From Chitinophagaceae bacterium (GTDB lineage: Bacteria; Bacteroidota; Bacteroidia; Chitinophagales; Chitinophagaceae), in assembly GCA_016713965.1 (NCBI GenBank), contig JADJOC010000002.1:124001-188000 (forward strand): a DNA stretch of 64,000 nucleotides. Direction: 5' to 3'. This document shows, one piece after another, positions 45,146 through 55,821 of the stretch. The translations under genes were made by a program, and so were the position numbers. Under the pieces are notes generated by a model that worked only from the letters and a program-made list of their open reading frames with translations, was not told the origin of the DNA and made no database searches. Each line of letters starts with the position of its first letter. The stretch's first letter is position 1.

Positions 45146-46048
45146 ATGTTAGCACTTACGATATTAGGAAACAATTCTGCTATACCGGCTTTTGGCCGTA
45201 ATCCTACTGCCCAGATTCTTCAAACCCGTGAAGAAAGTTATTTAATAGATTGTGGAGAAGGCACACAACTACAAATGTCAAAATATAAAATAAAACGAAG
45301 TAAAATCAATCATATTTTTATTTCGCACCTGCATGGGGATCATTATTTTGGTTTAATAAGGCTGCTTACGAGCCTGAGCCTGCTGGGCAGAACACAGGAT
45401 TTACATTTATACGCTCCTGCTGAACTGGAACAAATTATTTTGCTACAATTAAAAGTAGCCGATAGCCAGCTATGCTATACATTACATTTTCATCCTCTAA
45501 CCAAAGATGAATTGATATTAAATGGAAATAAAATTACAGTTCATTGCTTTGCCGTACAGCATCGTATAGCCTGCTGGGGATTTTTATTTAAAGAAAAAAA
45601 GAAGCCCAGGAAAATTAACCAGGAAAGAGTTTTATCATATGAAATACCTGTAAGCTTTTATGAAAGGCTGCAAAAAGGTGAAGATTATATTAATAAAAAG
45701 GGATTAGTGATTCCCAATGAAGAAGTAACTTTTACTGCTCCCCAAGGTAAAAGCTATGCTTATTGCGCTGACACCATTTATGATGAAACCTTGCCCGATA
45801 AAATAAAGGGCGTGGATTTACTATACCATGAAACTACTTATTTACATGATTTAAAAGATAAGGCTGCTGCAAGATATCATAGCACTACATTACAGGCAGC
45901 TAGCATTGCTAAAAAAGCTGAAGTAAAAAAATTACTGATCGGGCATTTTTCTTCTAAATATGAAGTATTAAATGAGTTTCTTACCGAGGCATCTGCTGGT
46001 TTTGAAAATACTGACCTGGCTTTAGATGGAGTAAGTTATATTATTTGA
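45146..46048 (+). CDS. rnz: ribonuclease Z
   Basis: 300 residues, beta-lactamase fold. FGRNPTAQILQTREESYLIDCGEGTQLQM at the start, the zinc motif HLHGDHYFGL, the RNase Z exosite area (FKEKKKPRKINQERV), AYCADTIYDE, HETTYLHD and a final IGHFSSKY. It cleaves the 3' trailer of tRNA precursors lacking CCA; neither tRNA in this window encodes CCA. Convergent with the esterase gene, overlapping it by 8 bases. Confidence 0.96.
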   Translation: MLALTILGNNSAIPAFGRNPTAQILQTREESYLIDCGEGTQLQMSKYKIKRSKINHIFISHLHGDHYFGLIRLLTSLSLLGRTQDLHLYAPAELEQIILLQLKVADSQLCYTLHFHPLTKDELILNGNKITVHCFAVQHRIACWGFLFKEKKKPRKINQERVLSYEIPVSFYERLQKGEDYINKKGLVIPNEEVTFTAPQGKSYAYCADTIYDETLPDKIKGVDLLYHETTYLHDLKDKAAARYHSTTLQAASIAKKAEVKKLLIGHFSSKYEVLNEFLTEASAGFENTDLALDGVSYII

Positions 46049-47177
46049 TTATATAATTGTAAAATTCGGGAAACCATTTCCGCCAGGCAACTTCATTATG
46101 GCGACCGTTAGGATCAATAATAGTGTATATGTTTATTCCCGGGTACTTTTGTAATTGCTCTACTATTTTGTTCATATCCTTCACATATTCATTACCTTCC
46201 AGCTTGCCCATGTAAAAAAACAAGCGCCCATCTAATTCTTTACTTCGTAAAGCAGTTAATCGGTTAATTTCTTTAGCCGTCCAGAATGCAGGAGAAAAAA
46301 TACCTGCTTTACCAAATACATTTGGGTATTGAAGCATTGCATAATATGAAATTAACCCACCCATGGAACTACCCGCTATAATTGTATTGTTTTTACCTGG
46401 TTTTGTACGATATTTTTTATCAACAAAAGGTTTCAAGTTTTTTACTAAAAATTCTACATATTTATCGCCTAACCCTTTTCCGAATTGTTTAAAAGCATAA
46501 GGGTTGTATTCGTTTATTCTCCTGGGGCTATTATCTATACCTACAACAATGCAAGGCAATTTACCGTTTCTAATTAAAGTATCCAGGCATTCATCCACTC
46601 CCCATTCGCCAAAGCCTGCAGTAAATTCATCAAAAATATTCTGGCCGTCATGCATGTACATTACAGGATACCTGTTGTTGCCTGACTGGTAACCTTCAGG
46701 CAAGTAAATCCAGATGCGCCGGGTTGTTTGTAATTGCGGCATAAAAAAAGCAGTATCTATAACCTGTACATTTGGAGAAGCGGTATGCGGTTTTGGTTCA
46801 GCAGTAAAATCATCTTTCCAGGCCTCAACTGAATATTGAACAACAGTATCTGAGGAAAGATTAAGCAGGTGATTTTCTATATCGGTTCCGGTGGATTTAC
46901 ATTCAACATTTCCCCATCTGCCCCGTGTAAATTTGAATTCATAAATTCCTTTTGGAATATTTTGAAGCTGAATAGAATAGGTATTAGCTCTTTTGGAAAA
47001 TACATATTCTTTTTTGCCGGGGTTCCAGTTATTAAAATTACCGGCTATAAAAATTGAATCTGCGACATGAGTACCAGGTATGTCATTAATTTGAATAAAA
47101 AGAGCATGCTGGCCAAAAACAGTAGATTGAAAAAATAAAAACCCAAACCAAAATAGAACACTTATATGCTTAAACAT
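46041..47177 (-). CDS. secreted esterase (EsterD/Fes-like) with N-terminal CBM-like domain
   Basis: 378 residues. Signal peptide (MFKHISVLFWFGFLFFQSTVFG), an early-Ig-like glycan-binding domain (FIAGNFNNWNPGKKEYVFSK; KGIYEFKFTRGRWGNVE), then an alpha/beta hydrolase of the esterase family with YPVMYMHDGQNIFDE, nucleophile GSSMGGL, and a final catalytic His in NGRHNEVAWRKWF. It is predicted to cut ester groups on polysaccharides or siderophores in the periplasm or outside. It overlaps rnz by 8 and dapA by 8 bases; it is translated after dapA. Confidence 0.88.
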   Translation of the reverse strand: MFKHISVLFWFGFLFFQSTVFGQHALFIQINDIPGTHVADSIFIAGNFNNWNPGKKEYVFSKRANTYSIQLQNIPKGIYEFKFTRGRWGNVECKSTGTDIENHLLNLSSDTVVQYSVEAWKDDFTAEPKPHTASPNVQVIDTAFFMPQLQTTRRIWIYLPEGYQSGNNRYPVMYMHDGQNIFDEFTAGFGEWGVDECLDTLIRNGKLPCIVVGIDNSPRRINEYNPYAFKQFGKGLGDKYVEFLVKNLKPFVDKKYRTKPGKNNTIIAGSSMGGLISYYAMLQYPNVFGKAGIFSPAFWTAKEINRLTALRSKELDGRLFFYMGKLEGNEYVKDMNKIVEQLQKYPGINIYTIIDPNGRHNEVAWRKWFPEFYNYIIK

Positions 47178-48057
47178 TAGAGTTTTTTAAATAGTCTTTT
47201 ACTTTTTGATGAACAGCGGCACTTAATACTACTAAAGGCAACCGGACTACATTTTGTATAAGTCCCATTTCATATAAAAATGCTTTCACGCCTGCAGGAT
47301 TATTTTCAGCAAATAACAGATCGTTTCCTTCAAGGCATTTATAATGTAATTCTTTAGCTTCATTAAAATCACCTGTTAAACAATAACGAACCATTGCTGA
47401 AAAATCTTTGGGAAAACAATTAGCTGCCACACTTATTACACCATCCATGCCACAGGCAATTAAAGGCAAGGTTAAATGATCATCCCCGCTTACTACCAAA
47501 AAATCCTGGGGCCGCTTTTGTAAGATATGCATGCACTGTATTATATTACCACTGGCTTCTTTAATGCCCATAATATTGTTTTCCCGGGCTAATCTTAGCG
47601 TAGTTTCAGCAGTAATATTGCTACCTGTCCGCCCTGGGACATTATATAACAAAATTGGTTTTGGGCTTGCAGCAGCAATGGCCTTATAATGTTGAAAAAT
47701 ACCTTCCTGGGAAGGTTTGTTATAATATGGGCTTGCACTTAGTACGGCTACCGCTTTTTGTAAAGGATAAGTATTTAAATTCTGAATCACTTCCTGGGTA
47801 TTATTTCCTCCTATGCCTACCACCACAGGAACACGGTCATTAACCAATTCGTAAGTAAAATTTATAATTTTTATTTTTTCATCATGCTGCAGCGTGGGTG
47901 TTTCGCCGGTAGTGCCTAATGAAACCAGGTATTCCACTCCATTAGCAATTATATAATTGACCAGTTTTTCTAATGCCTCATAATCTACTGATAAATCCTC
48001 TTTAAACGGGGTAATTAACGCCACCCCGGTACCTGCTAGCTGATCACGCAATTTCAT
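47170..48057 (-). CDS. dapA: 4-hydroxy-tetrahydrodipicolinate synthase
   Basis: 295 residues, TIM barrel. GTGVALITPFKEDLSVDYEAL; LGTTGETPTL; the Tyr of YNVPGRTGSNI; the Schiff-base Lys in GIKEASGNI; VVSGDDHLTLPLIACGMDGVISV. It condenses pyruvate with aspartate semialdehyde, the entry to lysine and meso-DAP synthesis for peptidoglycan. The esterase start overlaps its stop by 8 bases. Confidence 0.97.
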   Translation of the reverse strand: MKLRDQLAGTGVALITPFKEDLSVDYEALEKLVNYIIANGVEYLVSLGTTGETPTLQHDEKIKIINFTYELVNDRVPVVVGIGGNNTQEVIQNLNTYPLQKAVAVLSASPYYNKPSQEGIFQHYKAIAAASPKPILLYNVPGRTGSNITAETTLRLARENNIMGIKEASGNIIQCMHILQKRPQDFLVVSGDDHLTLPLIACGMDGVISVAANCFPKDFSAMVRYCLTGDFNEAKELHYKCLEGNDLLFAENNPAGVKAFLYEMGLIQNVVRLPLVVLSAAVHQKVKDYLKNSNV

Positions 48058-48100
48058 AAAAAATTTTTACGAAGTTATTAAGAAGGAGGGAATTATTTCC

Positions 48101-48132
48101 AATAAAAAATCTCCTGCTGTTAACAGGAGATT
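48101..48132 (-). terminator. terminator of the L,D-transpeptidase gene
   Basis: AATCTCCTG / CAGGAGATT stem (48108-48116 with 48124-48132), loop CTGTTAA, then a T-rich tract on the minus strand, 24 bases past the stop. Confidence 0.8.
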
Positions 48133-48155
48133 CATTTTACCAGAAATTATATTGC

Positions 48156-48948
48156 TTAACTATTCAATATTTTTGAACGCTTAAAATAAGCAGCATTAGG
48201 GCTGAATATAAATAAACAAGTACCATTTTTTATTTTATCAATAATAGGCTTATGCAAAGCATAAGGAACAGCAGGACAACCCCAACTCCTGCCAATATAA
48301 CCCTGGCTACGGATATAGTTTTCGCTCACATATTCTGCACCATGCATAACAATATCCCTTTTACTGGCATTATCATTTATACCATTTTCTAATCCACGCA
48401 AGTGTAAAGAATATCCATTTTTACCTAAATAGGTATCACTAGTAACATAAAAACCGAGGCTACTTTTATTGGTTTCTGGAATATTGGAAAAATTATTAGC
48501 ATACTCTTTTCCTGAATTCAAGCCATGAGCTACATAGGTATTAAATATAACCTTATAATTTTTTACATCCAGAATAAATAAGCGTTTTTTAGATGATGGC
48601 AAGCTAAAATCAATAATAGAAATGATCTTGCTGTTTGCTATCTTTCCAGCATCTACCAAATAACTGTAACCCTTGATTGCAGCATTAAAAGCTTGCTTGG
48701 AAAGCCCTAGCAGATTTAAATGAAGACTATCATAAATACCGGATAACAAATTATTTTTAATTACAGGCTTTGCAATATTAGTTGGAGTAAATACATCTAC
48801 CGCTCTTATTTATAAAAGCATACTTATCAGAGATGTTAAACACTACATTTCCAGGCTTTGATTTTGCAAATACAAAAGGAAAGTGTAAAACAAAAAGGAA
48901 AATAGACGAGAAAGGAAACCTTACCTTCTTAAAACTAAATTTACTCAT
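48156..48948 (-). CDS. murein L,D-transpeptidase catalytic domain protein (frameshift)
   Basis: A signal peptide (MSKFSFKKVRFPFSS, IFLFVLHFPFVFA) lies in one frame, the rest in another. Changing CC (plus strand 48800-48801) to C gives KSVDVFTPTNIAKPVIKNN and joins the ~263-residue protein. Catalytic features: RLFILDVKNYKVIF, HGLNSG, NKSSLGFYVT, IVMHGAEYVSENYIRSQGYIG and the Cys motif RSWGCPAVP. It belongs to the PF13645-type L,D-transpeptidase group; it crosslinks or remodels peptidoglycan in the periplasm. Monocistronic. Confidence 0.9.
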
Positions 48949-49104
48949 GACGATAATCGGTTTAATGGTTCTAAACAAAGTTTCAGGTAATGTTATCGTC
49001 TATAAATTTAATTTTAGTTTATTAAACTGATTTGTTAAATAAAATAGCCTTGTACTATTTTAGAGTATCAAGGCAATTAATTTTTGGTAATGATTTATAA
49101 CTAG

Positions 49105-49178
49105 CGGACCGGACGGGACTCGAACCCGCGACCTCTGCCGTGACAGGGCAGCATTCTAACCAACTGAACTACCGATCC
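49105..49178 (-). tRNA. tRNA-Asp (GTC)
   Basis: Minus-strand cloverleaf of 74 bases without CCA. Acceptor GGATCGG/CCGGTCC (one G:U), D arm TTCA...TAGAA-like, anticodon loop CTGTCAC (GTC) on stem CTGCC/GGCAG, T arm CGGGTTCGAGTCCCG, discriminator G as expected for Asp. A near-consensus -7 TATCTTCG lies at 49230-49237. Confidence 0.96.
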
Positions 49179-49403
49179 TCAAACCCTTAAAATAAGCTTA
49201 TAAATTTTATCCGATTATTTTTAGGAGTGCGAAGATAGGATTTTTTATATTTTCTGCCCAAATCTTTTATAAAAAAAAATCTAATATCTAAATTTGTCCT
49301 TTAGTTCAATTATTTAAATCAATTGCTTGTATGTAACTTAGCAATTGTATCTTTTATTGTACAGGAAATAAAAATTAACATCTTTTAACATTAAATTATT
49401 TTC

Positions 49404-50378
49404 ATGCCTGAGCTTAAAAACAGACAATTTCTTGATTTTGAAAAACCAATAAAAGAATTATATGACCAGATAGATCAATTAAAAATTGCTGCCGAAAAAT
49501 CTAAAACAGATATGAGCAGCGCTATATCATTGTTAGAACAAAAAATCATTGACACTAAAAAAAATTTAACTGACAATCTTACCCCATGGCAAAGAGTACA
49601 ATTAAGCAGGCACCCTGACAGGCCATATACCTTGAAATATATAGACAAAATGTGTACCAACTTTATTGAATTACATGGCGACAGAAATGTAAAGGATGAC
49701 AAAGCTATGGTAGGCGGGTTTGCCCAACTAGGAGACGAAACGGTAATGATTATTGGCCAACAGAAAGGAATCAATACAAAAATGAGGCAGTTAAGAAATT
49801 TCGGTATGGCCAATCCCGAAGGGTACCGGAAAGCTTTGCGGTTAATGAGGCTGGCAGAGAAATTTAACAAACCAGTAATTACTTTAATTGATACGCCTGG
49901 CGCATACCCGGGTCTGGAAGCTGAAGAAAGAGGCCAGGGAGAAGCTATTGCACGAAATATTTTCGAAATGATCAGGCTTAAGGTACCGGTAATATGTGTT
50001 ATAATTGGTGAAGGGGCCAGCGGGGGGGCATTAGGCATTGGTGTAGGTGATAAAGTATTTATGATGGAAAATACCTGGTATACCGTAATATCTCCTGAAA
50101 GCTGTAGCAGCATACTTTGGCGCAGTTGGGATAACAAGGAAACAGCCGCAGAACAATTGCGTTTAACCGGTAACGATATGTTAAAATTCGGATTAGTAGA
50201 CGATGTAATAAAAGAACCTTTAGGTGGTGCGCATTGGGATTATGATGAGGCTGCAATTACTTTAAAACAATTTCTACTACCTGTAATAAAAGACCTGAAA
50301 CAAATACTGCCGGAAGAAAGGGTAAGCAACAGAATAAAAAAATTTGGGAAAATGGGCTTTTGGGAAGAAGTAGATTAA
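49404..50378 (+). CDS. accA: acetyl-CoA carboxylase carboxyltransferase subunit alpha
   Basis: 324 residues. MPELKNRQFLDFEKPIKELYDQIDQL is the helical start; then the crotonase-like core with ELHGDRNVKDDKAMVGG, MIIGQQKG, GMANPEGYRKALRLMRLAEKF, LIDTPGAYPGLEAEERGQ and GEGASGGALGIGVGD. It transfers CO2 from biotin to acetyl-CoA to form malonyl-CoA, with AccD (not in this window). Full length, intact. Confidence 0.97.
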   Translation: MPELKNRQFLDFEKPIKELYDQIDQLKIAAEKSKTDMSSAISLLEQKIIDTKKNLTDNLTPWQRVQLSRHPDRPYTLKYIDKMCTNFIELHGDRNVKDDKAMVGGFAQLGDETVMIIGQQKGINTKMRQLRNFGMANPEGYRKALRLMRLAEKFNKPVITLIDTPGAYPGLEAEERGQGEAIARNIFEMIRLKVPVICVIIGEGASGGALGIGVGDKVFMMENTWYTVISPESCSSILWRSWDNKETAAEQLRLTGNDMLKFGLVDDVIKEPLGGAHWDYDEAAITLKQFLLPVIKDLKQILPEERVSNRIKKFGKMGFWEEVD

Positions 50379-50526
50379 TTTATTAATCATGCCATGAGCA
50401 TTTTATTTTTAAGGTCCTGCAAAATTTTAGCAATTATGTTATCAATGTTCAAAAGATAAAATCGCAAAGATTAGATACTTTATAAATCAATAATTGCTAA
50501 TGTCATTAATACAAAAACATATCTGT

Positions 50527-50534
50527 TACCTTTG
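50527..50534 (+). promoter_or_regulatory. -7 promoter element of the oxidoreductase/glycosyltransferase pair
   Basis: TACCTTTG is an exact TAnnTTTG match, 17 bases before the ATG at 50551. Confidence 0.7.
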
Positions 50535-50550
50535 TTAAAATAAAATAAAT

Positions 50551-51522
50551 ATGCTCAGAGTCGGGGTAATTGGCGTCGGTCATTTAGGAAAATTTCATTT
50601 AAATAACTGGAAAGAGATTGAAGGTGTTGAGATAGTAGGTTTTTTTGATTCAAATGATGAAACTGCAATGGCTGTGCAGGAAAAATATGGTTTATCATTA
50701 TTTAATTCAGCTGAAGAATTAATGGACGCATGCGATGCTGTAGATATTGTAGCCCCCACTACTTTTCATTTCGAATTATGCGAAGCGGCTATAAAAAAAG
50801 GGAAACATGTATTTGTAGAAAAGCCATTAGCCAACACAATGGAAGAGGCAAAGCAATTAGTAAAATTGTCAAAAGAAGCCAATTTAAAATTCCAGGTTGG
50901 ACATGTCGAAAGATTCAATCCTGCATTTGTAGCTGTAAGTGGATTAGCATTAAAACCAATGTTTATCGAAGTACACCGACTTGCCCAGTTTAATCCACGT
51001 GGTACCGATGTAAGTGTAATTTTAGACCTGATGATCCATGATATTGATATTATATTAAACCTGGTGCAAAGCAATGTAAATTTTATATCCGCAAATGGAG
51101 TTGCAGTTATGAGTGATACGCCTGATATTGCAAATGTGCGTATTGAATTTGATAATGGATGTGTGGCAAACTTGACGAGTAGCAGGATATCTATGAAAAA
51201 AATGAGGAAGATGAGGCTTTTTCAAAAAGATGCCTATATCGGAATAGATTTTTTAGATAAAAAAACAGAGATTATTAAGTTAAATGCACCTGGCGATAAG
51301 AATGTTTTCACATTTGACATCGAAACCAATAATGGTAAAAAAACAATTGCTATTGCCAACCCGGCAGTGCAAGATTGCAATGCTATAAAAATGGAATTAA
51401 TCTCTTTTAAAAATTCTATTATCAATAATACAAATACAGCGGTAAGTGCTGTAGACGGGTATAGAGCAATGGATGTGGCCCACCAAATATTGGATAAAAT
51501 CGGAAAAGCAAATTTTAATTAA
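50551..51522 (+). CDS. Gfo/Idh/MocA-family oxidoreductase
   Basis: 323 residues. N-terminal Rossmann motif RVGVIGVGHLGKFHLNNW; the substrate-loop motif HVFVEKPLANTMEEA with the conserved E-K-P; a conserved VGHVERFNPA. The C-terminal (alpha/beta) domain has FVDLHxxH-like LDLMIHDIDIILNL. Such proteins oxidise or reduce UDP- or free sugars with NAD(P); the sequence is close to the UDP-GlcNAc 3-dehydrogenase-like group in cell-surface polysaccharide clusters. The next gene is a glycosyltransferase starting ~17 bases later, so they probably work together. Confidence 0.9.
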   Translation: MLRVGVIGVGHLGKFHLNNWKEIEGVEIVGFFDSNDETAMAVQEKYGLSLFNSAEELMDACDAVDIVAPTTFHFELCEAAIKKGKHVFVEKPLANTMEEAKQLVKLSKEANLKFQVGHVERFNPAFVAVSGLALKPMFIEVHRLAQFNPRGTDVSVILDLMIHDIDIILNLVQSNVNFISANGVAVMSDTPDIANVRIEFDNGCVANLTSSRISMKKMRKMRLFQKDAYIGIDFLDKKTEIIKLNAPGDKNVFTFDIETNNGKKTIAIANPAVQDCNAIKMELISFKNSIINNTNTAVSAVDGYRAMDVAHQILDKIGKANFN

Positions 51523-51538
51523 TAATCATAGTGAAAAT

Positions 51539-52927
51539 TTGAAACAATCCAGGTTACATATTGTTTGGTATGCCGTAGGAGATTTTTTTGCTGCTTTAAT
51601 ATCATGGACAGTTTTCTGCTTTTTTTATAAATCATTATCCGGCACTCCTTACTCAATAAATAATTTATTTTTTATAAAAATTATTGCTGTAGCACTGGCA
51701 TGGAACATGTTATACCAGCTTTTAGGAAATTATAAAAATATCTATACCAAATCCAGACTGGCCGAATTAGTAAGTACGACCGTAGGCTCATTTATTGGTT
51801 TTACAGGTATTTTACTTTTTATTTTTATAAATAATAATGCTCAGAATTTTATAGTGCATTATAAAGAATTCTTTTTTCTATTATTACTGCAAATTTTTAT
51901 TACTTATTTTATCCGCCTGCTATTTCTGAATAAAGCAAAAAAAGATTTGCTTACAGGCAAAATTTTTTTTAATACATTAATTATTGGAGAAAAAAAAAAT
52001 GTAACAGAACTAAATAAATCCATCCTCAATAACCGGGAGAAAACAGGCTACAGAATAATAGGCTTTATCAATCCTTACCAGGATAATGATAATAATGGTA
52101 TAAAGAATTTAGGCACTTTAAATAATGTAAGTAAGACAATTGATGAGAATAATATTGAAGAAATAATAATTGCCATTGATAAAAAAGACAGGCATCAACT
52201 TGAAATAATATTACAAAAGCTTAGCAGTAAAGATGTGAATATAAAAATCACCCCGGATACTGTGGATATTATGACCGGGGCTGTACAAACTACCAATGTT
52301 TTAGGTGTACCACTAATTGATTTACATATAGGATTATTACCTGCATGGCAACAAAATATTAAAAGATTAATTGACCTGGTAACCGCGGTAGCGGGAATAA
52401 TTATATTATTTCCTTTATTTATTTTTATAGCAATAAGGGTCAGATTTTCCTCTAAAGGACCACTATTTTATTCACAGGGTAGAATTGGCTTTAAAGGAAA
52501 AGAATTTTTGATGTATAAGTTTAGAAGTATGCATGTAAATGCTGAAAAAAACGGACCACAACTAAGTATAGACAATGATCCACGTATTACAGCATGGGGC
52601 AGAACCATGCGTAAATGGCGGCTGGACGAACTACCACAATTATGGAATATTATAAAAGGCGATATGAGCCTTGTGGGTCCCAGGCCGGAACGCAGCTATT
52701 ATATTAACCAAATAATGGAACAGCGCCCCGAATATAAATTTTTACTTAAAGTGAAACCTGGTATTACAAGCTGGGGAATGGTAAAATTCGGATATGCCTC
52801 TTCTGTTGAAGAAATGATACAACGCATGCCATATGATTTAATGTATATTGAAAACATTTCTTTAGCGCTGGATTTTAAAATAATGCTGCACACTATAAAA
52901 ATAATTATTTCCGGCAAAGGCAAATAA
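51539..52927 (+). CDS. polyprenyl glycosylphosphotransferase (sugar transferase)
   Basis: The start is put at TTG 51539, reading (M)KQSRLHIVWYAVGDFFAAL, which matches family N-termini; the ATG at 51473 overlaps the upstream gene. About 462 residues: four or five N-terminal membrane helices, a Rossmann-like CoA-binding middle part (TLIIGEKKNVTEL), then the bacterial sugar transferase domain (PF02397): KRLIDLVTAVAGIIILFPLF, FYSQGRIGFKGKEFLMYKFRSM, RKWRLDELPQLWNIIKGDMS and LVGPRPE. It loads the first sugar-phosphate on undecaprenyl phosphate for exopolysaccharide or O-antigen, with the upstream oxidoreductase. Confidence 0.92.
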   Translation: MKQSRLHIVWYAVGDFFAALISWTVFCFFYKSLSGTPYSINNLFFIKIIAVALAWNMLYQLLGNYKNIYTKSRLAELVSTTVGSFIGFTGILLFIFINNNAQNFIVHYKEFFFLLLLQIFITYFIRLLFLNKAKKDLLTGKIFFNTLIIGEKKNVTELNKSILNNREKTGYRIIGFINPYQDNDNNGIKNLGTLNNVSKTIDENNIEEIIIAIDKKDRHQLEIILQKLSSKDVNIKITPDTVDIMTGAVQTTNVLGVPLIDLHIGLLPAWQQNIKRLIDLVTAVAGIIILFPLFIFIAIRVRFSSKGPLFYSQGRIGFKGKEFLMYKFRSMHVNAEKNGPQLSIDNDPRITAWGRTMRKWRLDELPQLWNIIKGDMSLVGPRPERSYYINQIMEQRPEYKFLLKVKPGITSWGMVKFGYASSVEEMIQRMPYDLMYIENISLALDFKIMLHTIKIIISGKGK

Positions 52928-52983
52928 ATACTGATTATTTTGATTGATGGGTTTTGTTTATTTTTGGATAAACACAAAATGCT

Positions 52984-55819
52984 TTGAAAAAATTATTACT
53001 AATTCTTTTCTTTGCTGCCAGCTGCCAACTGTTAACTGCCAACTACCCCCTTACTGGCAGCAGCAGGTTGATTACAAAATATACGTGAGCCTGAATGATA
53101 AAAACCATTCCCTCGATGGCCATATTAAAATAGACTACTTTAATAATTCACCGGATACATTATCTTTTATCTGGATACATGTATGGCCCAATGCGTATAA
53201 AAATGATAAAACAGCATTAAGTGACCAATTATTAGAAAATGGCAGTACTGATTTTTACTTTAGTGATGATGAAAAAAAAGGATATATCAACAGGCTGTCT
53301 TTTACAATTAATGGGGCTTTAGCCAATATTCAGGATCATCCTGAACACCAGGATATTATTAAAATCATTTTACCCAAACCTCTTCTTCCAAAAAGTATTG
53401 TAAAGATTGAAACTCCTTTTCATGTAAAACTACCTTACAATTTTTCCCGTGGTGGCCATACTGATCAAACTTATCAAATAACACAGTGGTATCCCAAACC
53501 TGCTGTGTATGATAAAAAAGGATGGCACGCAATGCCCTATTTAGACCAGGGTGAATTTTATAGCGAGTTTGGTAATTATGAAGTACAAATTACTTTGCCT
53601 TCCAATTACATTGTTGCGGCAACAGGAGAATTACAAAATAAAGAATTACTCGGTTTAACCATTAATAAAAATAAAGAAAATATCCAGCCAGCATCTCCAA
53701 AAGAAAAAAATAAAAAAAATCAAAAAATCAAAAAAACAGATAAAATCCCACTTTCTGCTAAAGAAAATACCACATGGAAATACGAACAAAAAAATGTACA
53801 TGATTTTGCCTGGTTTGCCGATAAAACATTCAGCGTTACACATGATACTTTACAATTAAACTCTGGCAGAGTAATTAATTTATTTTCTTACTACCACCCT
53901 AGTCAAAATGCTGTTTGGCAAAATAGTAATCAATTTTTAAAAAAATCGATATTATCAAGAAGCAAGTGGCTGGGAGAATATCCTTATAATGTAGTAAGCG
54001 CAGTAGAAACCCCGATGGGCTTCGCCGGTGGCATGGAGTATCCTACAATTACAAGCATATCCCCGGTAAAAACAGCAAAAGATTTAGAATCAATTATACA
54101 ACATGAAGTGGGCCATAACTGGAATTATGGCATTCTTGCTACCAATGAAAGAGAGCATCCATGGATGGACGAAGGCATTAACTCTTATTATGATGAAAGA
54201 TACGAGCAGGTAAATATGAATAATCATATTGTTAAGAAAGAAGGTTTTTTTGAAAAAAAAATACCTGAAAATTTTCAGCAGAATATTCTTAATACTTTAA
54301 CAGCCATAAAAAAAGACCAGCCAATTGAAACTGCATCTGAAAAATTCAGTGTATTAAATTACGGAGCTATTGCTTACTACAAAACTGCACAATGGTTAAA
54401 GCTTTTAGAAGAGCATTTAGGCACAGAAATATTTGATAAATGTATGCAGGAATATTATAACCAGTGGAAGTTTAAACACCCTTATCCTGGAGATTTTAAA
54501 AATGTTATAGAAGAGATAAGCCACAGAAATGTTGATTCAATTTTTAATCTTTTAACAAAAAAAGGTTCCCTGGAAAAAGCTAAAAAAAAGCAGTTAAAGC
54601 TAACCGGTTTTTTTAATCTTGCCCATACCGATAAGTATCAATACATTGCCCTGGCACCTTCAATAGGTAATAATTATTACGATAAATTTATGATTGGAGT
54701 CTTATTACACAATTATTCTTTACCCTTATCAAAATTTAATTTTTTTATATCGCCTTTATATGCAACCGGTAGCAAGCGGCTGAACGGAATTGGCAGTATA
54801 GGTTACAATTGGTTTCCGGGCAGCAATGGTAGTAAGATAAAACTATCCTTAGCAGGTGCCACATTTACAGGAAATACTTTTACAGATTCTGTTGGCAATA
54901 TTGCATACCTGGATTTTTCAAAAATTGTACCATCGCTTAAAGTTAATTTTGCCCCGGCAAATCCCAGGAGCAGCATTACAAAATATTTACAATGGAAAAC
55001 ATTTTTTATTAATGAGCGGGGAGTTTCTTTTGCAAGAGATACTATAAAGCAAATTGATATTATCAGTTATCCTGTTAAAAAACGCTATATAAACCAGCTG
55101 CAATATGTAGTGGAAAATAACAGGAAACTATATCCGTACAAAGGAGCACTACAGGTAGAGCAGGGAAATGATTTTGCACGGATAAATTTTACTGGTAATT
55201 ACTTTTTTAATTATCCCAAAGGCGGTGGAATGAATGTGCGGCTTTTTGCCGGTAAGTTTTTTTATTTAACTGATAAAACATTTATCAAACAATTTGAAAC
55301 AGAGGCCTATCATTTAAATATGACCGGCCCTAATGGTAATGAAGATTACACTTACAGTAATTATTTTATGGGTAGAAATGAATTCGATAATTTTTATGCG
55401 CAACAAATTATGATGAGGGACGGTGCTTTTAAAGTACGTACAGATTTTTTAAACAGCAAAATCGGTAAAACTGATAATTGGCTGAGTGCCATAAACTTTA
55501 CTACTGATATTCCAAAACTATTAATCCATTACAGGTGCTACCGGTAAAAATTCCTTTAAAGGCATTTGTAGATATTGGCACTTATGCCGAAGCCTGGAAA
55601 AAAGAAGCTCCTACAAGCAAATTTATTTATGATGCCGGCCTGCAATTATCTTTATGCAACAATATGATAAATATTTATTTTCCGATTTTATACAGCAAGG
55701 TATATAGCAATTATTTTAAATCTACTATTACAGAAAAGCGTTTCCAAAAAAACATTTCTTTTAGCATTGATATACAAAATTTCAATCTTAAAAAATTCAT
55801 GCCACAATTATCACTATAA
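52984..55819 (+). CDS. M1-family metallopeptidase, secreted (two frameshifts)
   Basis: The signal peptide frame begins at TTG 52984 (KKLLLILFFAASCQLLTA). Adding a C to the C5 run at 53046-53050 gives ANYPPYWQQQVDYKIYVSL. The long middle frame holds the zinc site IIQHEVGHNWNYGI (HExxH) with the distant Glu in NEREHPWMDEGINSYYDE, and the GxMEN-like GGMEYP exopeptidase loop. At 55514-55517 one more A joins the last ~95 residues (LKAFVDIGTYAEAW, ending PQLSL). Total ~945 residues with a long C-terminal beta-barrel-like region, the Bacteroidota form. It trims peptides outside the cytoplasm. Confidence 0.93.
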
Positions 55820-55821
55820 TA